Positions 1 through 7,259 are shown, counted from the first letter of the stretch. The stretch is 38,829 nucleotides of DNA from JBDKUD01 sp050943315 (GCA_050943315.1 JBMNOY010000016.1:1-38829); one strand, 5' to 3'. Notes: generated by a model not told the origin, from the letters alone. Numbers and translations: made by a program.

Positions 1-145
1 CTTTGATTGGTGTTTGCGTCACATTCATTATATCATAAGGGGGTTTTTCATTGCTTTTACAGAGGCATTTAATTGTATTTTTGCTATTTTTTATTATGCG
101 TTTTTCAGCGGTCTCGAACCGTCCCCCGTGCCTCCAAAAATTTCA

Positions 146-172
146 TGTAACATTTTGGACCTCAATTTCGTT
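146..172 (+). promoter_or_regulatory. Candidate ECF-type promoter for the sigma/anti-sigma pair
   Basis: TGTAAC at 146-151 is followed after 17 nt by CGTT at 169-172. This resembles the -35/-10 pattern of Bacillus ECF sigma promoters (sigma-X type TGTAAC-N17-CGAC; sigma-W type TGAAAC-N16-CGTA). It lies just upstream of an ECF sigma gene, so autoregulation is the natural reading. It is a motif match only. Bases 1-145 show no gene I can support. Confidence 0.5.
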
Positions 173-217
173 TTGATTTATGTATACAAAACAACCGGCC
201 GGAAAGAAGGTGTAGAA

Positions 218-772
218 ATTGGGATAGCTGCTGATGAGTATAAGAAGGCGGCAGAAGGCGACCTTACCGCAATAGAAAAGCTATGTCTGGCCACCTGGGA
301 GCCTATTTATCGATTTGTATATTATAAGGTGCAAAACCGGGAGGAAGCAGAGGATATTACTCAAGAAACATATGTGAAAACCTTGAGTTACCTGCAAAAA
401 AACATGATTCCACAGGAAAACTTCCTGGGTTTTATGAAGACGGTATCTCTAAATGTAATACGGGATCGGTGGCGTCAAAAGAAACGCGGAGGGGTATTAG
501 TGAATTTCCAGGAAATAATGCCGGAAGAAACAGCTGTTAGGGATCAGCAAAATGAGATTGAACAGCGTTTACTATTAGAAAGTGCATTAACCAAATTGAG
601 CCCGGAACAGCAAACCATTCTTGATTTACGAATCATAAAAGGCTATTCGGTGGCTGAAACGGCAAAGCTGGTAGGGAAAACAGAAGGCGCGGTCCGCACC
701 GCACAGTATCGGGCCTTGCAAGCTTTAGCCCAGATTCTGGATGATAAAGGCTGCAAAGACAGATTCAAATAA
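218..772 (+). CDS. ECF-type RNA polymerase sigma factor
   Basis: This is a sigma-70 family ECF sigma factor of about 184 aa, which directs RNA polymerase to a small regulon. Region 2 is seen around WEPIYRFVYYKV and the acidic AEDITQETYVKTL stretch. Region 4 is the C-terminal helix-turn-helix starting near LSPEQQTILDLR and running through GYSVAETAKLVGKTEGAVR. The frame is open back to position 14, but the upstream residues are not sigma-like. The only canonical start near the conserved region is TTG at 173, which has no ribosome-binding site and lies upstream of the transcription start implied by the ECF promoter. AAGAAGG at 204-210 sits 7 nt before an in-frame ATT at 218, giving a normal ECF N-terminus (M/I-GIAADEYKKAAEGD). 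The start is therefore inferred and non-canonical. The gene is followed 15 nt later by its probable anti-sigma factor. Confidence 0.85.
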   Translation: MGIAADEYKKAAEGDLTAIEKLCLATWEPIYRFVYYKVQNREEAEDITQETYVKTLSYLQKNMIPQENFLGFMKTVSLNVIRDRWRQKKRGGVLVNFQEIMPEETAVRDQQNEIEQRLLLESALTKLSPEQQTILDLRIIKGYSVAETAKLVGKTEGAVRTAQYRALQALAQILDDKGCKDRFK

Positions 773-787
773 AAGGGAGGGAAAACG

Positions 788-2341
788 TTGAGTAAATATG
801 ATATTGAAGAACAACTTTCTGATTATATAGATGCATTAAATAAAGAACAGGAATTAGAATTTGCTGAAACTGCTAATGATCGGGAATTGGAAAAGCTGTT
901 GGTAACCGCTCGATTGGTCCGTACTTTGAAAGAACCTACCTTGCCTGAAGAGGGGTATCCCCAGAGATTAGCTCAAGCTGTAGCCGGTAAAATGCAAAAA
1001 GAAAAGCAGGCTAGCTCGAGGAAACTGGGTAAATCAGCACCTAAATCTGTTAAATGGCTCATAGCGCCTATGGCAGCATTGGCAGCTAGTTTCCTGGTGG
1101 TTGTATTACTAAACTGGCTGGGCCTATTCAACCAGGATGTGGTGTATGCTATGGAGAAGGCGGTTGCCCAATTGTCCAATTATCATGGTATCCTGGAGGT
1201 ACGCACAAAGAATGCAAGCGGTGAGGAATGGCTGGTACGCCGGGTAGAACTTTGGTCCGAAGGTGATAAATATGCTATAAAGCAAGATGATGGTACTTTG
1301 ACTGTTAATAACGGGCAGCAAAAGTGGCAGATTAGTCATGAGAAAAAGGAAGTAGCTGTGTTGCCGCAATTGCCAGATCCAACCCGGAGCAGTTTTGACT
1401 TGCGGGATGAGGCCAAACGGGCAAAACAATATCCTCACACTATTGTCGGCTCCGAGTTGATTGCCGGTCGTCAAACAACAAAACTTGCAATTTCTCCGCC
1501 AGGAGGAATGAAGTATTATTTATGGGTTGATACCGAAACTAATTTGCCTATTCAACTGCAAACAGCTATGCAAAATGCACTACAAACAACATATACTTTT
1601 GTAAGTTTTAAACCCAATACTGAGATTAATCCCCAAGTATTTGCTTATCAAGTTCCGGAGGGATATCAGGTAGTAGACAACAATCCCGGGCAATTGGTAG
1701 CTTCCATTGAAGAAGCAGCCGCCATCAGCGGATTAAACCCTTTACTGCCAGAACAAGCACCAGCCCGTATCTTAGCCTTTAAAGATAGAATCGTCTTAGA
1801 TTATGGTGATACTACTGTTATGGAAACCGTCCCTAAGGGAGATTTTAAGCTGGCTGCCAATGCCTGTCTTGGTACTGCTGCCGGCGGCCCGCTTGAGATA
1901 CTGCAGGAACGTTTGCGGTGGAGACAGAATGGTATTGAGATTCAGGTCGAAGGGGCCAGGCGGATAAAACTCGCTGGTCAGATTACAGCCGATCTTACTA
2001 TTCCCAATTCAGAGCAAGATCTGTCAAGTAAAGCTCAGGTGAAGGTACCCGTAGATAAAGAGGTAGTTGAAGCTGGCCAAAAACAGGTGGATAGAGGAAG
2101 CAGCCCCTGGCAGCTTGATCCTTTGCAGGTATCGCTTACTTTTGTAAATCTAAAAGTAACCCCTAAAGGAATTCAAGGCGAGCCGGAAATACCCATGGCG
2201 TCTTTTAAACTAGAGATAAACAACTCTGCTGAAGCAGTTGTGGAGGTAGCTAATGGTCCCATCGAGCGGGTCTATCTAAAGAGATTGGTTCGGCAGGATG
2301 AAACAGGCATTTGGTCGGTAGTAGGATACGATCCCCGTTAA
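788..2341 (+). CDS. Membrane anti-sigma factor with extracytoplasmic LolA/RseB-like region
   Basis: This 517-aa protein probably inhibits the ECF sigma factor encoded just upstream. The start is TTG at 788 with AAAGGGAGG at 772-780. Residues 1-85 are a charged, helical cytoplasmic region with the usual anti-sigma position. Residues about 90-113 form one transmembrane helix. About 400 residues then lie outside the membrane. The first part of the outer region (MEKAVAQLSNYHG, WLVRRVELWSEGDKYAI, LPIQLQTAMQ) resembles the lipoprotein-sorting LolA/RseB fold often found in Firmicute anti-sigma proteins. The last ~200 residues are not recognised. No HxxxCxxC zinc motif is visible, so it is not a ZAS-type anti-sigma factor. 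The pairing with the sigma factor comes from gene order; the ligand or stress sensed is unknown. Confidence 0.75.
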   Translation: MSKYDIEEQLSDYIDALNKEQELEFAETANDRELEKLLVTARLVRTLKEPTLPEEGYPQRLAQAVAGKMQKEKQASSRKLGKSAPKSVKWLIAPMAALAASFLVVVLLNWLGLFNQDVVYAMEKAVAQLSNYHGILEVRTKNASGEEWLVRRVELWSEGDKYAIKQDDGTLTVNNGQQKWQISHEKKEVAVLPQLPDPTRSSFDLRDEAKRAKQYPHTIVGSELIAGRQTTKLAISPPGGMKYYLWVDTETNLPIQLQTAMQNALQTTYTFVSFKPNTEINPQVFAYQVPEGYQVVDNNPGQLVASIEEAAAISGLNPLLPEQAPARILAFKDRIVLDYGDTTVMETVPKGDFKLAANACLGTAAGGPLEILQERLRWRQNGIEIQVEGARRIKLAGQITADLTIPNSEQDLSSKAQVKVPVDKEVVEAGQKQVDRGSSPWQLDPLQVSLTFVNLKVTPKGIQGEPEIPMASFKLEINNSAEAVVEVANGPIERVYLKRLVRQDETGIWSVVGYDPR

Positions 2342-2541
2342 GCTTGCTATGAGTACAGCAGACCTGGACAGCAAGAATTACTTGAGGTAGTATTATCCTT
2401 ATGAGGGAGGCATCCCGGATTTTTCAGGCAGTGTATCTAACCGTAGAAAATTATTACTGCTTTGATTTATTGAGATAGTACTGTTACTGTTGAATTATCG
2501 GCTTTTAGGCCAAATTGACTAATAATGAAAGGAGGTTGCAT

Positions 2542-3045
2542 ATGGAAGCCATTTTGAATCGAAGAAGTATTCGCAGATATACTAACCAATCAGTTAGCGA
2601 TGAGCAAATCAAGACCTTGCTGGAGGCAGCCATGTGTGCACCTTCGGCTGGAAATGAGCAACCCTGGCATTTTGTGGTGATTAAGGATCGACAATTATTA
2701 GATCAGGTACCCCAATATCATCCGCATGCCAGCATGCTCAAGGAGGCACCTGTAGCCATCCTGGTCTGTGGAGATACCCGGCTAAGCAAATATGATGTAG
2801 ATTACTGGGTGCAGGATTGTGCCGCAGCAACAGAAAACCTTTTGCTTGCGGTACAGGATCAGGGTCTGGGAGCAGTATGGTTAGGGATTTACCCGAGGCA
2901 AGAGCGGGTAGAGAGCATGCGTCAGCTTTTCAATATTCCTGACCAGGTAATGCCTTTTGCTCTAGTACCGGTTGGCTATCCAGCAGAAATGAAAGGCCCG
3001 GAATACCGGTACCGCGAAGACCGGGTTCATCTGAACTATTGGTAA
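2542..3045 (+). CDS. Nitroreductase-family FMN flavoprotein
   Basis: This 167-aa protein belongs to the small single-domain nitroreductase family, which uses FMN and NAD(P)H to reduce nitro compounds, quinones or flavins; the natural substrate cannot be read from sequence. Visible FMN-site motifs are RRSIRRY at residues 7-13, APSAGNEQPWHF around residues 33-44, and GLGAVWLGIYP in the C-terminal half. The ATG at 2542 is preceded by AAAGGAGG at 2528-2535; a start further upstream at 2515 is not needed. The gene stands alone, with about 200 nt of apparently empty sequence upstream and a terminator downstream. Confidence 0.9.
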   Translation: MEAILNRRSIRRYTNQSVSDEQIKTLLEAAMCAPSAGNEQPWHFVVIKDRQLLDQVPQYHPHASMLKEAPVAILVCGDTRLSKYDVDYWVQDCAAATENLLLAVQDQGLGAVWLGIYPRQERVESMRQLFNIPDQVMPFALVPVGYPAEMKGPEYRYREDRVHLNYW

Positions 3046-3103
3046 TGAGCCATCTTACTGGGAAGACCAATAGATTAAAATATACAGTGGAAATTAGTCA
3101 GAA

Positions 3104-3129
3104 AGGCCTGGTGAGAACCAGGTCTTTTT
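3104..3129 (+). terminator. Rho-independent terminator after the nitroreductase
   Basis: A stem with arms centred on CCTGG (3107-3111) and CCAGG (3118-3122), extended by G-C, G-T and A-T pairs outside, has a short GAGA-type loop and is followed by TTTTT at 3125-3129. It lies 60 nt after the nitroreductase stop. Confidence 0.8.
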
Positions 3130-3177
3130 AATTAATGAGGCTAACCTTAACAGATGAGTGTTTCTAGGGCTAGTGCC

Positions 3178-4137
3178 TCAGGGAGGCCAGCCAAGAACTG
3201 GCCCAAAAGACAGTACTGCCATCTTAATTACGGCATCACCTATAATAAGGGCGTAAAGGAAATATTCTCGATTGGTGATGCTGGAAATGTCTTCGGGTAC
3301 AGTTGTTAAGGCAGCTTTCAGGCAGCCGGCGGAGGTTAGAATTGTTATCCAGAATACCGGATGAAAAAACCATACCCCTATAACTGCTAGTAGCAAGGCC
3401 AACAAAAAATAAACAGATTCTACCCAGATAGTTTTAGGCATGCCAAAAGTAACTCCCACCAGGGCCACTGAAGTCAATTTGCGTGGCGTGGACTGTAGAT
3501 CGCTGCTGATATCGCTCAAGTGATGGTGCATCAATAAACCAATTGCCAGTAAGGCATGGATAGCACCAGCAATCACAACCATGCCATTGATATGATGGGT
3601 AAGCACATAGAAAGTACCTACCGCACATCCCCACACCGCCGGAAAACCACACAACCATTCTCCAGCTAGCGGATGATATGAGAGTCTTAGCGGAGGACAA
3701 CTGTAAGCAAGCGCAGACCAAACCGCCAGGGCCAAAAAGGGCATAACTAGCAGCCCCGCCGACCCAATAAGGTAAATGGCAATAATACAGGCAGTCCCTA
3801 GTGCACTTTTGCCCACAAAGGACAGTTCGGCCAGGGTATACTGGCGCTTAAGGATAACTCCTGATCCGCCCGAAAGTATCCCCGGGCTGAGTTGGTCCGT
3901 ACCAGACAACCAGTCTTCCCGGTCATTAATAGCATGTGACAATATCCCGTGAACAACAATTATAAACATAACAATGAGGCCATAGTCAAGCCAGTGAATA
4001 GTATTATTTACCGCATGGGCACATCCTAATCCCACCAGGCTGGAGGTAATGCCCCATGATAAAACCGGCAAAACCCGGGAGAGAGTATATAAGGCCTTAA
4101 ATTGTTGTGGAATTGCACGAATAATCAATTCTGTCAC
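3178..4137 (-). CDS. UbiA-family polyprenyltransferase (MenA-like)
   Basis: This 319-aa integral membrane protein has about eight to nine hydrophobic helices and the two Asp-rich motifs of UbiA prenyltransferases. Motif one is NDREDWLSGTD at residues 71-81. Motif two is the D209/D213 region (LSDISSDLQ). A YSCPPLRLSYHPLAGEW segment matches the loop between them. These residues bind Mg2+-diphosphate of the prenyl donor. MenA (1,4-dihydroxy-2-naphthoate prenyltransferase) is the closest resemblance I can see, but no other menaquinone genes are nearby, so the acceptor is uncertain. The start is GTG at 4137, because TTTGGAG lies 10 nt upstream; the longer open frame to 4212 begins at a TTG without a ribosome-binding site. 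It is transcribed divergently from sigK. Confidence 0.85.
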   Translation of the reverse strand: MTELIIRAIPQQFKALYTLSRVLPVLSWGITSSLVGLGCAHAVNNTIHWLDYGLIVMFIIVVHGILSHAINDREDWLSGTDQLSPGILSGGSGVILKRQYTLAELSFVGKSALGTACIIAIYLIGSAGLLVMPFLALAVWSALAYSCPPLRLSYHPLAGEWLCGFPAVWGCAVGTFYVLTHHINGMVVIAGAIHALLAIGLLMHHHLSDISSDLQSTPRKLTSVALVGVTFGMPKTIWVESVYFLLALLLAVIGVWFFHPVFWITILTSAGCLKAALTTVPEDISSITNREYFLYALIIGDAVIKMAVLSFGPVLGWPP

Positions 4138-4374
4138 CGTATGATTTCTCCAAAAACAATTGAGTTGTAAACTTAGAATATTGTTAGTTTTACCAATCTC
4201 AAGAAAAATCAATCACGGTGTCGCGTGGACGCGGGTTTTGTCACACTGCTAATAACCAGGGATCGAAACTGCGGAATCAGGCTGTATTCTTCCACCGTAA
4301 CCACGGATCAATTGCAATGTCTTCACGCTGATTATGGCAGGAAGAAAAAAGCAACGATAAACTATAGAAATAAG

Positions 4375-4403
4375 TCACATTTTCACTGCCAGCTTCATAT
4401 AGT
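4375..4403 (+). promoter_or_regulatory. Candidate sigma-E-dependent promoter of sigK
   Basis: TCACATT at 4375-4381, a 14-nt spacer, and CATATAGT at 4396-4403 fit the sporulation sigma-E pattern (TCATATT-N14-CATACAAT) in element and spacing. It lies 33 nt before the sigK start. B. subtilis sigK is transcribed by sigma-E in the mother cell, so position and motif agree. The rest of the 4138-4374 gap shows no convincing gene. Confidence 0.55.
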
Positions 4404-4435
4404 ATAAAGCGCTCTAACATTATGGAGGTGGTAGT

Positions 4436-5134
4436 TTGGCCATATTGGGTTGGGTTTTAGCCGTTGCTGCGGTGCTTCATGGAACCCTGTTCCTTTTTGC
4501 CTACCTTAATAATCAAGTATTTCCGCAGCCATTGAGTGAGGATGAAGAACGAAAATGCTTGGACGAGTTGAGGAAAGGTAATGAAGATGCCCGCAATAAG
4601 CTTATCGAACACAACTTACGATTAGTGGCCCATGTTGTTAAGAAGTATGAAAACCGGAGTGAGGATTTGGAGGATCTGATATCTATTGGTACCATAGGTC
4701 TTATTAAAGCTATCAAGACATTTAATGAAGACCGGGGAGTAAGGCTGGCAACATATGCCGCCCGCTGCATTGAAAATGAAGTTCTTATGCATCTGCGCAA
4801 CATGAAAAAGACCAAACAAGAGGTTTCCATGTATGACCCTATCGGCTATGACAAAGAAGGCAACGAAATTTCACTGATTGATATTCTTACCACTGATAAT
4901 GAGATAGTAGACCAGGTAGAAGCCAAATTACAGGAGGAGAAAATTAGGGAAAAGATGGAGGCTCTTTCCCAGCGGGAACAGGAAGTAATCGAATTGCGGT
5001 ATGGATTATTCACTGGGTTCAAGGAGACCCAGCGGGAAATAGCCAAAAAGCTGGGTATATCCAGGTCTTATGTTTCAAGAATAGAAAAGCGAGCTGTAAA
5101 AAAATTAATTAGAGAAATAAGCCTTGAAGCCTAG
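4436..5134 (+). CDS. sigK: Sporulation sigma factor sigma-K (uninterrupted)
   Basis: This 232-aa protein is the late mother-cell sigma factor. The N-terminus is a hydrophobic pro-sequence of about 22 residues (GWVLAVAAVLHGTLFLFA) followed by YLNNQVFPQPLS, which aligns with the processing region of B. subtilis pro-sigma-K. Membrane-bound pro-sigma-K and SpoIVFB-type cleavage are therefore expected. Region 2 holds EHNLRLVAHVVKKYE, DLISIGTIGLIKAI and ATYAARCIENEVLMHLR. Region 4 holds TQREIAKKLGISRSYVSRI. The start is TTG at 4436 after GGAGGTGG (4424-4431). The frame runs straight through the point where B. subtilis and some clostridia carry the skin element, so no DNA rearrangement is needed here. 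It has its own candidate sigma-E promoter and terminator. Confidence 0.95.
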   Translation: MAILGWVLAVAAVLHGTLFLFAYLNNQVFPQPLSEDEERKCLDELRKGNEDARNKLIEHNLRLVAHVVKKYENRSEDLEDLISIGTIGLIKAIKTFNEDRGVRLATYAARCIENEVLMHLRNMKKTKQEVSMYDPIGYDKEGNEISLIDILTTDNEIVDQVEAKLQEEKIREKMEALSQREQEVIELRYGLFTGFKETQREIAKKLGISRSYVSRIEKRAVKKLIREISLEA

Positions 5135-5148
5135 AAAGTAAAATCAAG

Positions 5149-5178
5149 AAGGGGCTATCCGTAAGGAAAGCCCCTTTT
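5149..5178 (+). terminator. Rho-independent terminator after sigK
   Basis: AAGGGGCT (5149-5156) pairs with AGCCCCTT (5169-5176) around a 12-nt loop, with a T run to 5178. It begins 14 nt after the sigK stop and separates it from the convergent aminomutase gene. Confidence 0.9.
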
Positions 5179-5210
5179 AGCGCCTGATTAACTAGAACAT
5201 ATAAAGTACG

Positions 5211-6455
5211 CTAATTGTCGCTATCTTTTACTTCTACTAGCTTCCCTTCCCAGGTTTTCAACGTAAAATTATCACCTTCTATGTGTATTATGGAATTCGG
5301 TGCCAGGGGAATCTTACCCAGACCGCCGGGTGCATTATATACGTATGTAGGTACAGCCAGGCCAGAAGTATGTCCGCGTAAACTGCGGATGATATCCAGA
5401 CCTTGTCTGATGCTGGTTTGCCAGTGTTTGGTTCCGATTACGTTTTTAGCATGGAAAATATAATAAGGACGAACCCGTATGCGCAGGAGTTCGTGGTTTA
5501 GTTTTCGCATTACAGCCGGATTGTCATTAATACCTCTGAGCAAGACCGCCTGATTACCCAGGACAACTCCGGCATCTATAAGCCGGGCACAAGCCTGCGC
5601 AGCTTCCGGTGTTACTTCCACTGGGTGGTTAAATTGAGTATTTAGGTAAATGGGTGGGTAACGGCGTAAGATCTTGCACAGTTGCGGAGTTATCCGCTGG
5701 GGCAGGGTAACAGGTACCCGGGTTCCAATCCGTTTTATTTCCACGTGTGGTATAGTCGCCAGTTGTTTTAGAATTAATTCCAGATTATGGTCGCTGAGCA
5801 TTAGTGCGTCTCCGCCGGTAATAAGGACATCCCTGATTTCCGGATTTTCAGCTACATAGGCAAGAGCTGCGCGGATATCACCCAGGGAAGCGTTTTGGTC
5901 GACTCCTCCAATATTCCGGCGGCGCTGGCAATGACGGCAATACATAGCACACTGGTTAGTGACGTTAATTATCAGCCGGTCCGGGTAGCGCCTGGTGATA
6001 CACGGTGCCGGTGAAGTAAACTCTTCACCCATGGGGTCAGCAACCCCGCCGCTCTGTAATTCCCTGATATCAGGAACGGCCTGTTTAAATATAGGGCTAT
6101 TCTGGTAATCGGAATCAATCAGACTCAGGTAGTAAGGTGAAATTGCCCACCGGTAAAGCTCACCCACCTTTTGAATTTGCTTTATTTCCAGCGGAGTGAG
6201 ATTAAGAATCTGGCTTAATAAGGAGGCATCTTTGATACGATTTTTCATATGCCATTTCCAGTTCAGCCAATCGTGTTCATTGCCCCCCAGAAGGGCGAGT
6301 ATTTTGGCCTTTTGGGCGAGTGCCTGTTTATGCATAGACATGCCTGTTTTTATATGGGCGGACTTGGAGACATATGGTAAGACATCCTCGCGCAGTTCCA
6401 GAGCCCTTATCTTGGACTGCTCGTTGGGGCTGGCCACAACTTGACTTTCTCTCAT
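5211..6455 (-). CDS. eam: Radical SAM aminomutase, probable glutamate 2,3-aminomutase
   Basis: This 414-aa enzyme of the KamA family uses a [4Fe-4S] cluster, S-adenosylmethionine and PLP to move an alpha-amino group to the beta carbon. The cluster cysteines are C169, C173 and C176 (CAMYCRHC), and the PLP lysine is K381 in PGGLGK. In lysine 2,3-aminomutase (C. subterminale) D293 and D330, seven residues before the PLP lysine, hold the lysine side chain. Here the equivalent positions are K337 and N374, with the same spacing of 37. That Lys/Asn pair is the reported signature of glutamate 2,3-aminomutase, so the likely product is beta-glutamate, an osmolyte. The start is ATG 6455 with AAGGAGTG upstream; the longer frame would begin inside the riboswitch. 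The gene stands alone. Confidence 0.85.
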   Translation of the reverse strand: MRESQVVASPNEQSKIRALELREDVLPYVSKSAHIKTGMSMHKQALAQKAKILALLGGNEHDWLNWKWHMKNRIKDASLLSQILNLTPLEIKQIQKVGELYRWAISPYYLSLIDSDYQNSPIFKQAVPDIRELQSGGVADPMGEEFTSPAPCITRRYPDRLIINVTNQCAMYCRHCQRRRNIGGVDQNASLGDIRAALAYVAENPEIRDVLITGGDALMLSDHNLELILKQLATIPHVEIKRIGTRVPVTLPQRITPQLCKILRRYPPIYLNTQFNHPVEVTPEAAQACARLIDAGVVLGNQAVLLRGINDNPAVMRKLNHELLRIRVRPYYIFHAKNVIGTKHWQTSIRQGLDIIRSLRGHTSGLAVPTYVYNAPGGLGKIPLAPNSIIHIEGDNFTLKTWEGKLVEVKDSDN

Positions 6456-6553
6456 GCCAATCACTCCTTTTTTAAAATAAGAAAGGGATGGTTCGCAATC
6501 GAAAGGCTCCGCGGGTTTATTATGTGATTTTGTTTGACCCGGTCTCCTTTTCA

Positions 6554-6673
6554 CGCTTACGAGGTTAGCTGACGGGTTCGGGCCAAAGGTAGCCCTACTG
6601 TAAAAACAGATTCACCCCTTTAGTGGTTCCCCCGTTTTCTCCCCCCGGAGAAACTCAGCGGTGTGTATAAGCG
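6554..6673 (-). promoter_or_regulatory. Cyclic di-AMP riboswitch (ydaO/yuaA class) upstream of the aminomutase
   Basis: Read on the minus strand, this 120-nt leader has the conserved blocks of the ydaO-yuaA aptamer in order: CGCTTA at its 5' end (6673-6668), CGGGGGAACCA, AGGGGTGAATC, GGGCTACCTTTGGCCCGAAC, CCGTCAGCTAACCTCG, and TAAGCG (6559-6554). The last block pairs with the first to close stem P1. The class binds c-di-AMP and usually turns off genes for potassium or osmolyte uptake, osmolyte synthesis and wall remodelling. I see no clear terminator between aptamer and gene: a stem of AAAGG/CCTTT and CGGG/CCCG is possible but has no T run, so the switching mechanism is unresolved. The start codon lies about 100 nt further on. 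Confidence 0.93.
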
Positions 6674-6687
6674 AACTAACTAATATT

Positions 6688-6716
6688 AGAATATCATTTT
6701 CACTAAAGTATTCCAA
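6688..6716 (-). promoter_or_regulatory. Candidate sigma-A promoter for riboswitch and aminomutase
   Basis: On the minus strand, TTGGAA (6716-6711) and TATTCT (6693-6688) are separated by 17 nt. Transcription would start about 10 nt before the aptamer. Spacing and position are right for a housekeeping promoter. Confidence 0.65.
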
Positions 6717-6935
6717 TAAGGTAATAACAATATATGGAAATAATTTCAAAAAGGTCAAAGATTATAATATGCAAAAGAGAAGGACTATGTTTCACAAAAT
6801 CGAAAATAAAAAGTATTGTTTTTAGGAGGGGTGTTAACGGTTCTAAGAAGGTAAGCATAAATAAAGTTATAGCCGTACAGAGCCAGGTTAAACTAATGCT
6901 TAAGAATGGCATCAGTATTCAAGAGGAGGGTTAGC
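6717..6935 (+). other. Leader region without a supported gene
   Basis: This A+T-rich stretch lies between the divergent aminomutase promoter and the riboflavin-synthase-like gene. It holds a strong Shine-Dalgarno-like AGGAGGGG at 6824-6831 with no canonical start at proper distance, and a frame that stops at 6934, just before the next gene's GTG. That frame could yield a peptide of about 25 residues if AAGAAGGT (6845-6852) served an ATA at 6857, but nothing supports its expression. I see no FMN riboswitch here. Confidence 0.4.
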
Positions 6936-7259
6936 GTGGTCCAAAAATTTGTATTCCGGGGTATTATTGAGGAAGTGGGGACTGTGGGCCATATCGCCCC
7001 GTTGCCAGAAAAACCCGAGTTATACGCATTTAGAGTTCAATCTCACCAGGTTATACAAAAAATTGCACCGGGTGACTCAATAGCTGTAAACGGAGTATGC
7101 CTTACTGTAGTAGACATAGCCCGACAAGAGATAGTTTTTCATCTCTGGCCGGGTACTCAGAACAACACCAATTTACTTTCATTAAAGCCGGGTGATTGCG
7201 TAAATCTGGAGACTAACCGGATTCATAGCAGTAAGCAGTTGGAATGTGAAATGGCTTAA
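6936..7259 (+). CDS. Single-barrel riboflavin synthase-like (lumazine-binding) protein
   Basis: This 107-aa protein matches only the N-terminal barrel of riboflavin synthase alpha chain (RibE). The family signature is clear: FRGIIEEVGTV near the start, GDSIAVNGVCLTVVDI in the middle and NTNLLSLKPGDCVNLE near the end. The normal enzyme is about 200-215 aa, with two barrels, and works as a trimer. Here the chain stops soon after barrel one, and no second-barrel sequence follows, since the opposite-strand dedA gene overlaps the stop. The start is GTG 6936 with GAGGAGGG at 6923-6930. No ribD, ribBA or ribH is near. It may be a flavin- or lumazine-binding protein rather than a catalyst, or a homodimeric one-domain form; catalysis should not be assumed. 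Confidence 0.75.
   Translation: MVQKFVFRGIIEEVGTVGHIAPLPEKPELYAFRVQSHQVIQKIAPGDSIAVNGVCLTVVDIARQEIVFHLWPGTQNNTNLLSLKPGDCVNLETNRIHSSKQLECEMA

Noticed and set aside
4225..4407. 60-codon open frame upstream of sigK
   Set aside because: No ribosome-binding site, no recognisable protein features, and the candidate sigK promoter lies inside it.
5211..6455. KamA-family enzyme as EpmB, modifying the EF-P encoded at 30546-31103
   Set aside because: The substrate residues are Lys/Asn, the glutamate type. EF-P keeps Lys at the B. subtilis position K32, no EpmA is present, and the genes are 24 kb apart.
6455..6554. Longer N-terminus of the aminomutase from 6554
   Set aside because: It would start within the closing stem of the riboswitch, and ATG 6455 has a strong ribosome-binding site.
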